Assembly: GCA_958448395.1 (NCBI GenBank)
Contig: CAUDDP010000034.1
Coordinates: 1 to 22,617 of the forward strand
Source: an uncultured Oscillospiraceae bacterium
Lineage (GTDB): Bacteria > Bacillota > Clostridia > Oscillospirales > Ruminococcaceae
Direction: 5' to 3'
Length of the DNA: 22,617 nt
Positions 5,225 through 11,948 of this stretch are shown one piece after another (positions within the stretch are counted from its first letter, which is position 1; each line of letters opens with the position of its first letter). A model generated the notes under the pieces. That model saw only the letters and a program-made list of their open reading frames with translations, made no database searches and was not told where the DNA came from. The position numbers and the translations under genes were made by a program.

Positions 5225-5297
5225 AAGAAAAGAACCCTGTTATGGACGTAACAGGGTTTTCCGAGGATGTTAGAAACTAAAAACAGTTTCAGGGATT
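5225..5297 (-). ncRNA. Predicted leftward small antisense RNA, about 70 nt
   Basis: A perfect minus-strand promoter (5332-5304) would start RNA near 5297. Within about 70 nt the RNA meets a stable hairpin plus T-tract (5258-5233, then T-rich). Before that it holds a smaller hairpin, GAAACT/AGTTTC (5290-5273). There is no ribosome site or reading frame of note. It is complementary to the region just after the replisome organizer stop codon. Ends are estimates. Confidence 0.6.
5228..5262. terminator. Bidirectional intrinsic terminator
   Basis: AACCCTGTTA (5233-5242) pairs perfectly with TAACAGGGTT (5249-5258) around a 6-nt loop. Rightward it is followed by only TT (within a run of four T); leftward by CTTTTCTTTTATT, a better T-tract. 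It ends the replication gene transcript and probably the leftward small RNA. Confidence 0.75.
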
Positions 5298-5303
5298 ACT
5301 GCC

Positions 5304-5332
5304 ATTATATCATACTTCCCTGAATCTGTCAA
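5304..5332 (-). promoter_or_regulatory. Consensus leftward promoter with flanking inverted repeat
   Basis: Minus strand: TTGACA (5332-5327), 17-nt spacer, TATAAT (5309-5304). An 8-bp inverted repeat TTCAGGGA (5288-5295) / TCCCTGAA (5317-5324) is centred exactly on the -10 hexamer, which looks like a pair of operator half-sites. Confidence 0.85.
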
Positions 5333-5346
5333 GAAAAGAGGAAAAA

Positions 5347-5856
5347 ATGATGGATGAAGCAGTAGCAGGATTGATGCTTGCCGCTGAGGTAGCAGGCGTT
5401 ATTTATTGCTTTTGGCGGCATAATAAGAAGGACAAGACAGAAGAAAACAAACAGGAAACATCGGAGCAAAAAAGCATTAAGCAGTATGGATTCGACTTTT
5501 TTTCCGTGTCTGCCGGCATGGACAATGCCACACGCATCAGAGAAAATCTGGAAATCCTACAGCAGCTGCAAACTAAAATCGACATGAGCCGAACGGATCT
5601 GTATCGTGAAAATCAGGTCATCCAGATTCAGTGGTATGACTGGAATCAGTGCAAATATGTGGCATATGATCTGCCGATCAGCGGTGCATGTATCGCCAAT
5701 GCGAGCCTTATGGAGCAGGTTGTGGCAGCAGAAAAGAAGCGATTGGGCATTTCCCTGTTTTGCGAATTTGAGAAAATCCGTTCTTACGGTGAAGTCAAAA
5801 CCGTGGACAAAACGGAGAGGGGAGCAGGGGAGGGGAGTGAAACAGTCGAATGCTAG
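5347..5856 (+). CDS. Hypothetical membrane-anchored protein, 169 aa
   Basis: Start ATG 5347 (5350 also possible) after AGAGG. Residues about 5-22 (AVAGLMLAAEVAGVIYCF) form a membrane helix or signal anchor, followed by a lysine/glutamate-rich stretch (NKKDKTEENKQETSEQKS). The soluble part has a helix (RENLEILQQLQTKIDMSR) and a strand-rich segment (NQVIQIQWYDWNQCKYVAYD). Phages often place a small membrane protein here beside replication genes. No family recognised. Its end overlaps the next gene by 7 bp. Confidence 0.65.
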   Translation: MMDEAVAGLMLAAEVAGVIYCFWRHNKKDKTEENKQETSEQKSIKQYGFDFFSVSAGMDNATRIRENLEILQQLQTKIDMSRTDLYRENQVIQIQWYDWNQCKYVAYDLPISGACIANASLMEQVVAAEKKRLGISLFCEFEKIRSYGEVKTVDKTERGAGEGSETVEC

Positions 5857-6146
5857 ACGAGATGAAGTTCTGCAAGGACTGTGGATGCCTGCTCGGGACA
5901 AGAGACACCTTAGGACAGCAGCGGTTCAACCGGATTCAGCGGTGTGAGGAATGTCAGAAGATTCATAGAGCTGTCCAGAAGGCAGCGTACCAGAAGGAGT
6001 ACCGGGCAGATGGCCGAACAATTCGCAGATTGCAGAAAGAGCAGATACGAGAATTGCAAAAAGCAAATATGGTTTTGCAGCAGCTTTACGAAATAAAGGT
6101 AGAAGAGATAGAGCAGGAAAGGAAAAGGCATGGGCAAGAAGTTTGA
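5850..6146 (+). CDS. Zinc-ribbon/coiled-coil protein, 98 aa
   Basis: N-terminal CxxC pair: FCKDCG (residues about 8-11) and RCEECQK (about 32-35), spaced as a zinc ribbon. A long basic and glutamine-rich helix follows (QKAAYQKEYRADGRTIRRLQ, then a heptad-like region to the end), predicted as coiled coil. The AGGGGAGTGA site precedes ATG 5850; ATG 5862 is an alternative. It overlaps both neighbours and is probably translated with them. Function unknown; nucleic-acid binding is plausible. Confidence 0.68.
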   Translation: MLDEMKFCKDCGCLLGTRDTLGQQRFNRIQRCEECQKIHRAVQKAAYQKEYRADGRTIRRLQKEQIRELQKANMVLQQLYEIKVEEIEQERKRHGQEV

Positions 6147-6333
6147 AATGAGAGTCATTCTGTATGAGAATGATGCACTGGGAATGGCAACGAAGTGTAA
6201 TGGCGTAAATGATGCTGAGATAATAGCGGTGCTGCGTGAGATTGTGGATTCTATAGCAGGAAGATTATATCCGGATGAAACAGAGAAAGATCGCTTTATC
6301 CATGATTTCATGATTACAATATTGAAAATATGA
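6130..6333 (+). CDS. Hypothetical protein, 67 aa
   Basis: Begins MGKKFEMRVILYENDALGMA; the ATG overlaps the previous gene by 17 bp with AGGAAAAGG in front. Predicted alpha/beta with a final helix rich in isoleucine and phenylalanine (RFIHDFMITILKI). No family recognised. Sits between the zinc-ribbon protein and SSB in the same operon. Confidence 0.6.
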   Translation: MGKKFEMRVILYENDALGMATKCNGVNDAEIIAVLREIVDSIAGRLYPDETEKDRFIHDFMITILKI

Positions 6334-6352
6334 GAGAGGGGAAAGACAGGAT

Positions 6353-6808
6353 ATGACAAATGTAATAATCATAAGAGGACGTTTGTGTGCGGATCCGGAT
6401 TTTCGGCAGACACAGAATGGAAAAGCAGTATGCCGTTTCCGGCTGGCGGTGGAACGGAATCAGAAAGCGGAGAACGGGCAAAAGCAAGCGGATTTCATTC
6501 CCTGTGTGTGTTGGAATCAGTTGGCGGAGTTTGTAAGCCGATACTTCCGGAAGGGTAGCATGGCAATTGTGGAGGGCAGAATACAGAATGCGGACTATAC
6601 CGACAGTAATGGTGTAAAACACTATGCGATGGAAGCATGTGCACACAGTGTTGATTTTGGGGAAAGCAAGAAAGCCGCTGATGCAAGCCAGAATGCCGCA
6701 CAGGGGAATTTTAATGAGAATCCGCAAAACTACCCAACCGAACACACAAAATGCCTACAGCGTGCCGCCAACGGCTTATTACAATCATGGATATGGAGAA
6801 CTGATTGA
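6353..6808 (+). CDS. ssb: Single-stranded DNA-binding protein (SSB), tail frameshifted
   Basis: Residues 1-105 are a clear OB fold: MTNVIIIRGRLCADPDFRQT, VCRFRLAVER, DFIPCVCWNQLAEFVSRYF, KGSMAIVEGRIQ. The normal SSB tail should be Q/N/P/Y-rich and end in an acidic tip. Here the tail reads NPQNYPTEHTKCLQRAANGL, which is not SSB-like. In the +1 frame the same DNA reads QNAYSVPPTAYYNHGYGEL, which is. Removing one C from CCC (6733-6735) would join the two. The readable protein (151 aa) so lacks the acidic C-terminal tip that recruits partners. It should still bind DNA. Confidence 0.88.
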   Translation: MTNVIIIRGRLCADPDFRQTQNGKAVCRFRLAVERNQKAENGQKQADFIPCVCWNQLAEFVSRYFRKGSMAIVEGRIQNADYTDSNGVKHYAMEACAHSVDFGESKKAADASQNAAQGNFNENPQNYPTEHTKCLQRAANGLLQSWIWRTD

Positions 6809-6810
6809 AA

Positions 6811-7050
6811 ATGGAAATGAATTGGATACCATGCAAAGAGCGGTTGCCAGAAAAAAGCGGGGAATATCTTGTGCAAAGGGCTAGGCAAGTTAGCAGATCG
6901 TGCAAGCCTGAATTTTACCTTGTTAATTTTTCCGCTGCCCATGGGAAGTTTAATTGTTCCGATTGGATGTCGGAAGAAGAGGTGTCAGAATTTACTATCC
7001 CAGGTATCGTCGCCTGGATGCCGCTGCCTGCTCTATATGAGAGCCTGTAG
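6811..7050 (+). CDS. DUF551 family protein, 79 aa
   Basis: Pattern MEMNWIPCKERLPEKSGEYL at the start and IPGIVAWMPLPALYESL at the end is typical of DUF551, a small phage family of unknown function. I use ATG 6811; TTG 6805 and ATG 6817 are alternatives (GGAG at 6795-6798 fits TTG better). It overlaps or abuts the SSB stop. The last residues overlap the start of the VRR-NUC remnant reading frame. Confidence 0.75.
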   Translation: MEMNWIPCKERLPEKSGEYLVQRARQVSRSCKPEFYLVNFSAAHGKFNCSDWMSEEEVSEFTIPGIVAWMPLPALYESL

Positions 7051-7250
7051 CTTGTGGGAGGAATCAAACGGTTGCCCGTGGAAAATATCACGGACTCTAC
7101 ATAGAGCTGAAAGCAGAGAAAGGGAGAGCCACTGAAAATCAGAAAGCATGGATTCGCCAATTGATGGAGCAGGGTTATCTTGCAAAGGTTTGTTATGGAT
7201 TTGAGGAAGCCATTCAATGTATCATATCTTACTATCAGGAAGGAGTGTGA
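7041..7250 (+). pseudogene. 5'-truncated VRR-NUC nuclease remnant
   Basis: From 7062 the frame reads NQTVARGKYHGLYIELKAEK, then GRATENQKAWIRQLMEQGYL and KVCYGFEEAIQCI, ending at TGA 7248-7250. This is the C-terminal half of a phage VRR-NUC nuclease, including the IELK catalytic motif and the ENQK...G..A.VCYG segment. The N-terminal half with the first acidic residue is missing, and there is no start codon before the match: the frame opens right after a TGA at 7038-7040 within DUF551. A deletion probably joined the end of DUF551 to this gene. Confidence 0.8.
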
Positions 7251-7257
7251 AGTATCC

Positions 7258-7641
7258 TTGTCTCAGAAGCAGGAAAAAGTCATAAAATGGCTAAACCGGG
7301 CGTTTTCTGAGGAAATGAAACTGGAAGCATTAAGGGATTACAAGCAAAGAAAAGTGGAGCAAGCAGAGAGGGGCGGAAATGGAACAGATAGAAAGGCAAT
7401 TGAGAGAATGGCAGCAGAAACCCAGTATCTGGAGCAGGAACAGATTGTTGCGGCTTGCCGGAAAGAGATTAAGCAGGCAATTGAGCAGGTGCAGGATCCG
7501 GTATTGGAAGCTATTCTCATCCGCAGGTATTTAAATTTTGAACAACTGGAGGAAATTGCCGTACATACCCATTATTCTGTGCGTGCAGTCAGCTATAAAT
7601 TACAGCAGGCACAGGAAAAGATTGCAGACTTTTGCAGGTGA
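7258..7641 (+). CDS. ArpU/RinA-like late transcription regulator, 127 aa
   Basis: TTG 7258 is chosen as start because AGGAGTGTGA (7241-7250) lies 7 nt before it; an in-frame ATG at 7180 would run through the nuclease remnant. Sequence: LSQKQEKVIKWLNRAFSEEM, a basic central helix, and a C-terminal sigma-70 region-4-like HTH in residues about 85-127 (DPVLEAILIRRYLNFEQLEE, HTHYSVRAVSYKLQQAQEKI). This is the size, domain order and genome place of phage late regulators of the ArpU/RinA type, just upstream of HNH and terminase. The repeats beginning at its stop codon are the likely binding sites. Confidence 0.8.
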   Translation: MSQKQEKVIKWLNRAFSEEMKLEALRDYKQRKVEQAERGGNGTDRKAIERMAAETQYLEQEQIVAACRKEIKQAIEQVQDPVLEAILIRRYLNFEQLEEIAVHTHYSVRAVSYKLQQAQEKIADFCR

Positions 7642-7671
7642 TTGCAGGTAATTGCGTGGATTTGCAGGTGG
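7632..7671 (+). repeat. Four 10-bp direct repeats, TTGCAGGTRR type
   Basis: TTGCAGGTGA (7632), TTGCAGGTAA (7642), TTGCGTGGAT (7652, degenerate) and TTGCAGGTGG (7662) follow at exactly 10-bp steps. They begin in the last codons of the regulator gene and end 7 bp before the extended -10. One-turn phasing puts all copies on the same face of the helix, as expected for activator sites. Confidence 0.85.
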
Positions 7672-7677
7672 TACATG

Positions 7678-7686
7678 TGATATAAT
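7678..7686 (+). promoter_or_regulatory. Late promoter with extended -10
   Basis: TGATATAAT (7678-7686) is a TGn-extended -10. The -35 position (GGATTT at 7658-7663) does not match the consensus and is covered by the 10-bp repeats, so the promoter probably needs an activator, most likely the upstream ArpU/RinA-like protein. Start expected near 7693. Confidence 0.75.
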
Positions 7687-7701
7687 ATGAGTGTGAATGT
7701 T

Positions 7702-7733
7702 TGCCGATGTGGGTTTCCCATGTCGGCATTTTT
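7702..7733 (+). terminator. Leader terminator of the late transcript
   Basis: TGCCGATGTGGG (7702-7713) pairs with CCCATGTCGGCA (7717-7728), with two G-U pairs, through a TTT loop, and is followed by TTTTTG. It begins only about 10 nt after the predicted late start, so both late RNA and early readthrough should stop here unless antiterminated. Confidence 0.82.
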
Positions 7734-7749
7734 GTTAGGCGGTGGTGGA

Positions 7750-7992
7750 ATGGTAGAAGATTTCTATCAATCGAAAGCGTGGAAGCGGAAACGAGGCGTG
7801 ATTTTGCGGCGGGATGGATACCGATGTCAGGATTGTAAGCGGTATGGGCGGATGCGACAAGCTACTACTGTACACCACATCAAGCATTTAGACCAGCATC
7901 CGGAGCTTGCACTTACAAACAGCAATCTGGTCAGCCTATGCGATGCCTGCCACAATAAGCGACATCCGGAGAAGGGCGGTCGCAGGTTCTGA
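7750..7992 (+). CDS. HNH endonuclease, 80 aa
   Basis: ATG 7750 is preferred over the in-frame ATG at 7687, which lies upstream of the expected late start. Residues: MVEDFYQSKAWKRKRGVILR, then a zinc-binding pair RCQDCKR, the catalytic TTVHHIKHLDQHPELAL, and NLVSLCDACHNKRHPEK with the last C..C, N and H of the HNH motif. HNH proteins in this place help terminase cut the cos site in cos-type siphophages. Cys/His layout is complete, so the enzyme is probably active. Confidence 0.9.
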   Translation: MVEDFYQSKAWKRKRGVILRRDGYRCQDCKRYGRMRQATTVHHIKHLDQHPELALTNSNLVSLCDACHNKRHPEKGGRRF

Positions 7993-8101
7993 CCTGCTCC
8001 CCCCCACCATGGCAGGGCAGAACGATCCCGAAGGACAACGGTGTGGGGAACTCTTTCTAACTGCGTTGGTTTTTTTCAAGAAAGCCTTGGGAGGTGATTC
8101 G
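7993..8101. other. Probable cos packaging region
   Basis: A 109-bp non-coding stretch between HNH and terminase small subunit. It opens with CCTGCTCCCCCCCACC (seven C at 7999-8005). In HK97-like cos phages with an HNH gene, the cohesive end site lies in this interval and is often C/G-rich. No exact site can be set from sequence alone. The last 15 bases are the ribosome site of the terminase gene. Confidence 0.5.
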
Positions 8102-8455
8102 ATGACAAAATCAAAATGGAAATCTAAAATCAAGAAAGCCTGCCTTGCTATCAATACCTACAAAGAATCCTTTGATGGTGTGATTGATTCCTTGGCAGAT
8201 ATTCTGGAAAAGCGTGACCAAACATTAGAAACATATGACGGCAATCCCATCATAAAGCACACCAATTCTCACGGAGAAACAAACCGAATGAAAAATCCAT
8301 CTTTGATGTTGTGGGATGAACTGAACAAAACAGCTCTGGCATATTGGCGAGACCTTGGACTTACTCCAAAGGGGCTAAAAAGCATTGATGAGCAGGCGAT
8401 GAAAAAGAAAAAAACGGATACGTTGGCTGAGGTGCTAAAAGACCTTGGCGACTAA
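8102..8455 (+). CDS. terS: Terminase small subunit (P27-like), 117 aa
   Basis: GGGAGGTGATT precedes ATG 8102; upstream in-frame ATG codons lie in the cos region. The protein begins MTKSKWKSKIKKACLAINTY with a basic N terminus suited to DNA binding, a helical centre (IDSLADILEKRDQTLE) and the typical NPSLMLWDELNKTALAYWRD segment followed by LGLTPKGLKSI, close to P27-type small terminases. It overlaps the large subunit start by 11 bp. Role: recognises the packaging site and starts DNA packaging with the large subunit. Confidence 0.85.
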   Translation: MTKSKWKSKIKKACLAINTYKESFDGVIDSLADILEKRDQTLETYDGNPIIKHTNSHGETNRMKNPSLMLWDELNKTALAYWRDLGLTPKGLKSIDEQAMKKKKTDTLAEVLKDLGD

Positions 8456-10181
8456 ACAGTTTAAAAAGATTGCAATACAATACGCCGAGGATGTTGCCGC
8501 AGGAAGGATTATCGCTGGAAATAACTTGCTGGAATGCAAGCGGTTTTTAGCGGATTTAAAGCGTGAAGATTTGGAACTGCACACAAAAGAACCGGATTTG
8601 GTTTGCAACATCATTGAGCGGTTTATGGTGCATAAGCAAGGAGAAAATCTGAATGGGGAACCCTTGATGAATACGCCCATGCTGTTGCAGCCATGGCAGG
8701 TGTTCTGCGTGTATAATCTGGTCGGATTTTACTACAACGGGACAAAAGAACGGCGGTACAAGGAGGCGTTTATTTTCATTCCCCGAAAGTCTGGAAAAAC
8801 CATGTTTATTGCAGCATTGTCGTTTGCTTTGGCGATTCTGGAACGCCGTTCCGGCTCTATCATCTACATTGTAGCAGCTTCTCAAAAGCAAGCGTGCGAA
8901 TCTTTTAACGATATTTTGTACACCCTGCGATACCGTGGAATGATTGACGATTTTAGGGTGCTAAACAACAATGCAGAACACTCTATCAGCTATCAATTTA
9001 CGGATGCAAACGGCAGACCAGACGGATCGATCCACATCGAAGCATTAGCCAGCAATCCGGATGCACAAGATTCCTTCAATTGTAACATTGCGATTGCTGA
9101 CGAGGTACACGCATTTAAGAAATCCGCCCAGTACAACCGATTCAAAGAAGCGATGAAAGCCTACACCAATAAGCTGATGATTGGCATTACCACTGCCGGC
9201 GATAACATCAATAGCTTTTGCTATCGAAGATTGGAGTATGCGAAAAAGGTCTTGAATGGAACGGTAAAGGACGATTTCCTTTTCTGTTTTGTTTCCCAGG
9301 CGGAGCAGGATGCACGTGGCAATGTAGACTATACTTCTGCATTGCAGCATGAAAAAGCGAATCCATCTTATGGCGTAACCATCCGTCCAGCAGATATCAT
9401 GCAGGAAGCCTTGCAGGCACAAAACGATCCACAGCAGCGAAAGGACTTTTTGAGCCGTTCCCTGAACATTTATACCAGTGCGATGAAAGCCTACTTCAAC
9501 TTGGAGGAATTCCGAGCATCTGACAAACAATATCACTGGACGCTGGAGGAATTGGCAAGGCTGCCGATTGACTGGTACGGCGGAGCGGATTTATCCAGAA
9601 TGTATGACTTGACGGCAGCGGCACTCTATGGGCACTATGCAAAGGAGGACGTGGATATTATCATCACGCACGCCTTCTTCCCCATTACCATGGCGGCGAA
9701 AAAAGCAGATGAGGACAATATTCCGCTGTTCGGCTGGGCAGATGATGGCTGGTTGACGATGTGTAATTCCCCAACGGTGAATGCAGCAGACGTGGTAAAT
9801 TGGTTTATCACCATGCGGCAGCGTGGGTTCAAAATTAAACAGGTGGGGCACGACAGAAAGTTCGCACGAGAATACTTTTTTGAAATGAAGAATGCAAAAT
9901 TCAATGTGATAGACCAGCCGCAGTATTATTATCTGAAATCAGAAGGATTCCGGCACATTGAGCAGCGTGCAAAGGATGGGAAGCTATACTATCTGCATTC
10001 CGAAGCGTTTGAATACTGTGTGGAGAATGTAGCAGCGATTGAAAAAACAGATGATATGGTACAGTATGAAAAGGTAGAAAAAACAAGCCGGATTGATTTA
10101 TTTGACGCCAGCGTATTTGCGTGTGTCCGGTACTTGCAAAATATGGAGCGTCAACAGAAAGCAAAGAATTGGTGGGGATAA
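8445..10181 (+). CDS. terL: Terminase large subunit, 578 aa
   Basis: The start TTG 8445 overlaps the small-subunit stop; GAGGTG stands about 10 nt before it. ATPase part: FIFIPRKSGKTMFIAALSFA with Walker A PRKSGKT (residues 113-119), Walker B IAIADEVHAF (about 215-224) and a coupling motif ITTAGDN (about 246-252). The C-terminal nuclease part has the conserved GGADLSRMYDLTAA acidic motif, and later GHDRKFARE and TSRIDLFDASVFACV. Length and order are typical of the HK97-type terminase. Complete, no frameshift. Confidence 0.97.
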   Translation: MATKQFKKIAIQYAEDVAAGRIIAGNNLLECKRFLADLKREDLELHTKEPDLVCNIIERFMVHKQGENLNGEPLMNTPMLLQPWQVFCVYNLVGFYYNGTKERRYKEAFIFIPRKSGKTMFIAALSFALAILERRSGSIIYIVAASQKQACESFNDILYTLRYRGMIDDFRVLNNNAEHSISYQFTDANGRPDGSIHIEALASNPDAQDSFNCNIAIADEVHAFKKSAQYNRFKEAMKAYTNKLMIGITTAGDNINSFCYRRLEYAKKVLNGTVKDDFLFCFVSQAEQDARGNVDYTSALQHEKANPSYGVTIRPADIMQEALQAQNDPQQRKDFLSRSLNIYTSAMKAYFNLEEFRASDKQYHWTLEELARLPIDWYGGADLSRMYDLTAAALYGHYAKEDVDIIITHAFFPITMAAKKADEDNIPLFGWADDGWLTMCNSPTVNAADVVNWFITMRQRGFKIKQVGHDRKFAREYFFEMKNAKFNVIDQPQYYYLKSEGFRHIEQRAKDGKLYYLHSEAFEYCVENVAAIEKTDDMVQYEKVEKTSRIDLFDASVFACVRYLQNMERQQKAKNWWG

Positions 10182-10183
10182 TT

Positions 10184-11371
10184 GTGTTTTGGAATCGCAG
10201 AAAAGAAACAAGAAATAAATCACCGGTTGCATTTTTGCTGTCGGATGATGCACAGGATACATTATGCGTGCCAGGGTATACCACACTGGACAAGTGTCCA
10301 GAGGTGATGACGGGGTGCAGACGGATTGCGGAACTGATTGGTTCATTGACCATTCATGTTATGGAGAATACGGATCATGGCGATAAACGTGTGATCAATG
10401 AATTGAGCCGCAAAATTGACATCAACCCAACAAGTACTATGACACGCAAAACATGGATGGAAGCCATTGTCATGAACCTGCTCCTGTATGGACATGGGAA
10501 CAGTATTGTGAGAGTACATACAAACAGCGGATACTTGGAAAGCTTAGAACCGATTGCAGCAACACGGGTTTCTATCCCAGAAAGCACAAATTACAATATT
10601 TATATTGACGGGATTCCATACAATACGGATGAGATTTTGCATTTCGTTTGCAATCCATCCCCGAACTGTTTGTGGCGTGGGCGTGGCTTACAAGTGTCCT
10701 TGCGACAGTTTGCAAATAATCTAAAGCAGGCAGCGGCAACAGAAAAAGCATTTCTGTCCAGTAAGTGGAAACCGTCTGTGATTGTAAAAGTAGATGCATT
10801 GACAGACGAATTCAGCTCGTTGGAGGGGCGGAAAAAGCTGCTCAAAGACTACGTAGAATCCAATGAAGCCGGCGAACCCTGGCTGATTCCGGCAGATCAA
10901 TTTTCCGTAGAGCAGGTCAAGCCGTTATCATTGTCTGATTTGGCGATTAGCGATGGCGTGCAATTGAATCGTCGCATGATTGCCGCTGTTTTGGGCGTGC
11001 CGCCATTTCTGCTTGGCGTGGGCGATTACAACAAAGACGCTTGGAACGCCTTTGTAAACAATACAGTAAAGCCAATCGTAGTGGGACTACAACAGGAAAT
11101 GACCAAAAAGCTGATTGTATCTCCAAGAATGTATATCCGGTTTAATGTCTTATCGTTGTTTGATTGGGACATCAAAACGCTATCCGATGTATTCGGCGGC
11201 TTATCTGATCGTGGTTTTGTCTCCGGCAATGAAGTGCGGGATCGCTTAGGTATGTCACCACGGGATGGTTTGGACGAACTGAGAGTATTGGAAAACTACA
11301 TTCCTTATGAAATGTCGGCATATCAGAAAAAGTTGGTGCAGGGAGGTGAAAGCGAAAATGGAACGGAATAA
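10184..11371 (+). CDS. HK97-family portal protein, 395 aa
   Basis: GTG 10184 is chosen: GGTGGGG (10171-10177) is 6 nt upstream, and the reading before it lies in the terminase gene. Conserved portal segments: CPEVMTGCRRIAELIGSLTI, NELSRKIDINPTSTMTRKTW, LLLYGHGNSIV, EILHFVCNPSP, then PPFLLGVGDYNKDAWNAFVN and NVLSLFDWDIKTLSD. It forms the dodecameric channel at the capsid vertex. Followed immediately by the protease gene with a 14-bp overlap. Confidence 0.95.
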   Translation: MFWNRRKETRNKSPVAFLLSDDAQDTLCVPGYTTLDKCPEVMTGCRRIAELIGSLTIHVMENTDHGDKRVINELSRKIDINPTSTMTRKTWMEAIVMNLLLYGHGNSIVRVHTNSGYLESLEPIAATRVSIPESTNYNIYIDGIPYNTDEILHFVCNPSPNCLWRGRGLQVSLRQFANNLKQAAATEKAFLSSKWKPSVIVKVDALTDEFSSLEGRKKLLKDYVESNEAGEPWLIPADQFSVEQVKPLSLSDLAISDGVQLNRRMIAAVLGVPPFLLGVGDYNKDAWNAFVNNTVKPIVVGLQQEMTKKLIVSPRMYIRFNVLSLFDWDIKTLSDVFGGLSDRGFVSGNEVRDRLGMSPRDGLDELRVLENYIPYEMSAYQKKLVQGGESENGTE

Positions 11372-11948
11372 AGTCATGTATCGTACCATGCAATCCACGC
11401 TTACAACCAGAGACGGCGAAACAAATGAAACCCCTGTAATTGAGGGGTATTTTGCAGTATTCGATTCCAATTATGACATGGGGTATGGTATGAGCGAGAG
11501 CATTGCGTCGGGTGCGTTTTCGGAAACACTCTCCGGAGATGTGCGAGCACTAATTGACCATGACACTCGTCTTGTACTCGGTCGGACAACTGCCCATACG
11601 TTGGAACTGCGTGAGGATTCGCATGGATTGTGGGGAAAAATCTACATCAATTCAAGAGACAGCGAAGCGATGAATCTCTATGAACGTGTAAAGCGTGGCG
11701 ATGTGTCCCAGTGTAGTTTTGGCTTTGAAATCCTTAGCGAAGAAACATCTTTCCCGACAGATGGGGAAATCCATTGGAGAATTACAAAGGTAAAGCTGTA
11801 TGAAGTATCTTGCTGTACATATCCGGCGTATGCAGAAACAGCAATTTCAGCACGGAAACACGACAGAGAACAAATCGAACAGCGAAAAGTGGAAGCGTGG
11901 CGTACCACTATGCTTGCCAAACTGAAAGGAGAAGAGAAAAAATGCTGA
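11358..11948 (+). CDS. HK97-family prohead protease, 196 aa
   Basis: GGAGGTGAA lies just before ATG 11358; the earlier in-frame ATG is inside the portal gene. The fold has EGYFAVFDSNYDMGYGMSES, the catalytic His in RALIDHDTRLVLGRT (H68), GLWGKIYIN, and the catalytic Ser in DVSQCSFGFEI (S120), as in S78/U35 proteases. It digests the capsid delta domain during maturation. The C-terminal basic helix is typical. Confidence 0.95.
   Translation: MERNKVMYRTMQSTLTTRDGETNETPVIEGYFAVFDSNYDMGYGMSESIASGAFSETLSGDVRALIDHDTRLVLGRTTAHTLELREDSHGLWGKIYINSRDSEAMNLYERVKRGDVSQCSFGFEILSEETSFPTDGEIHWRITKVKLYEVSCCTYPAYAETAISARKHDREQIEQRKVEAWRTTMLAKLKGEEKKC

Noticed and set aside
7687..7749. Longer HNH protein from ATG 7687
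   Set aside because: That ATG is upstream of the predicted late start and its reading runs through the terminator hairpin.
10395..10445. TTGACA inside the portal gene as a promoter
   Set aside because: No acceptable -10 at 16-18 nt and it lies in conserved coding sequence.
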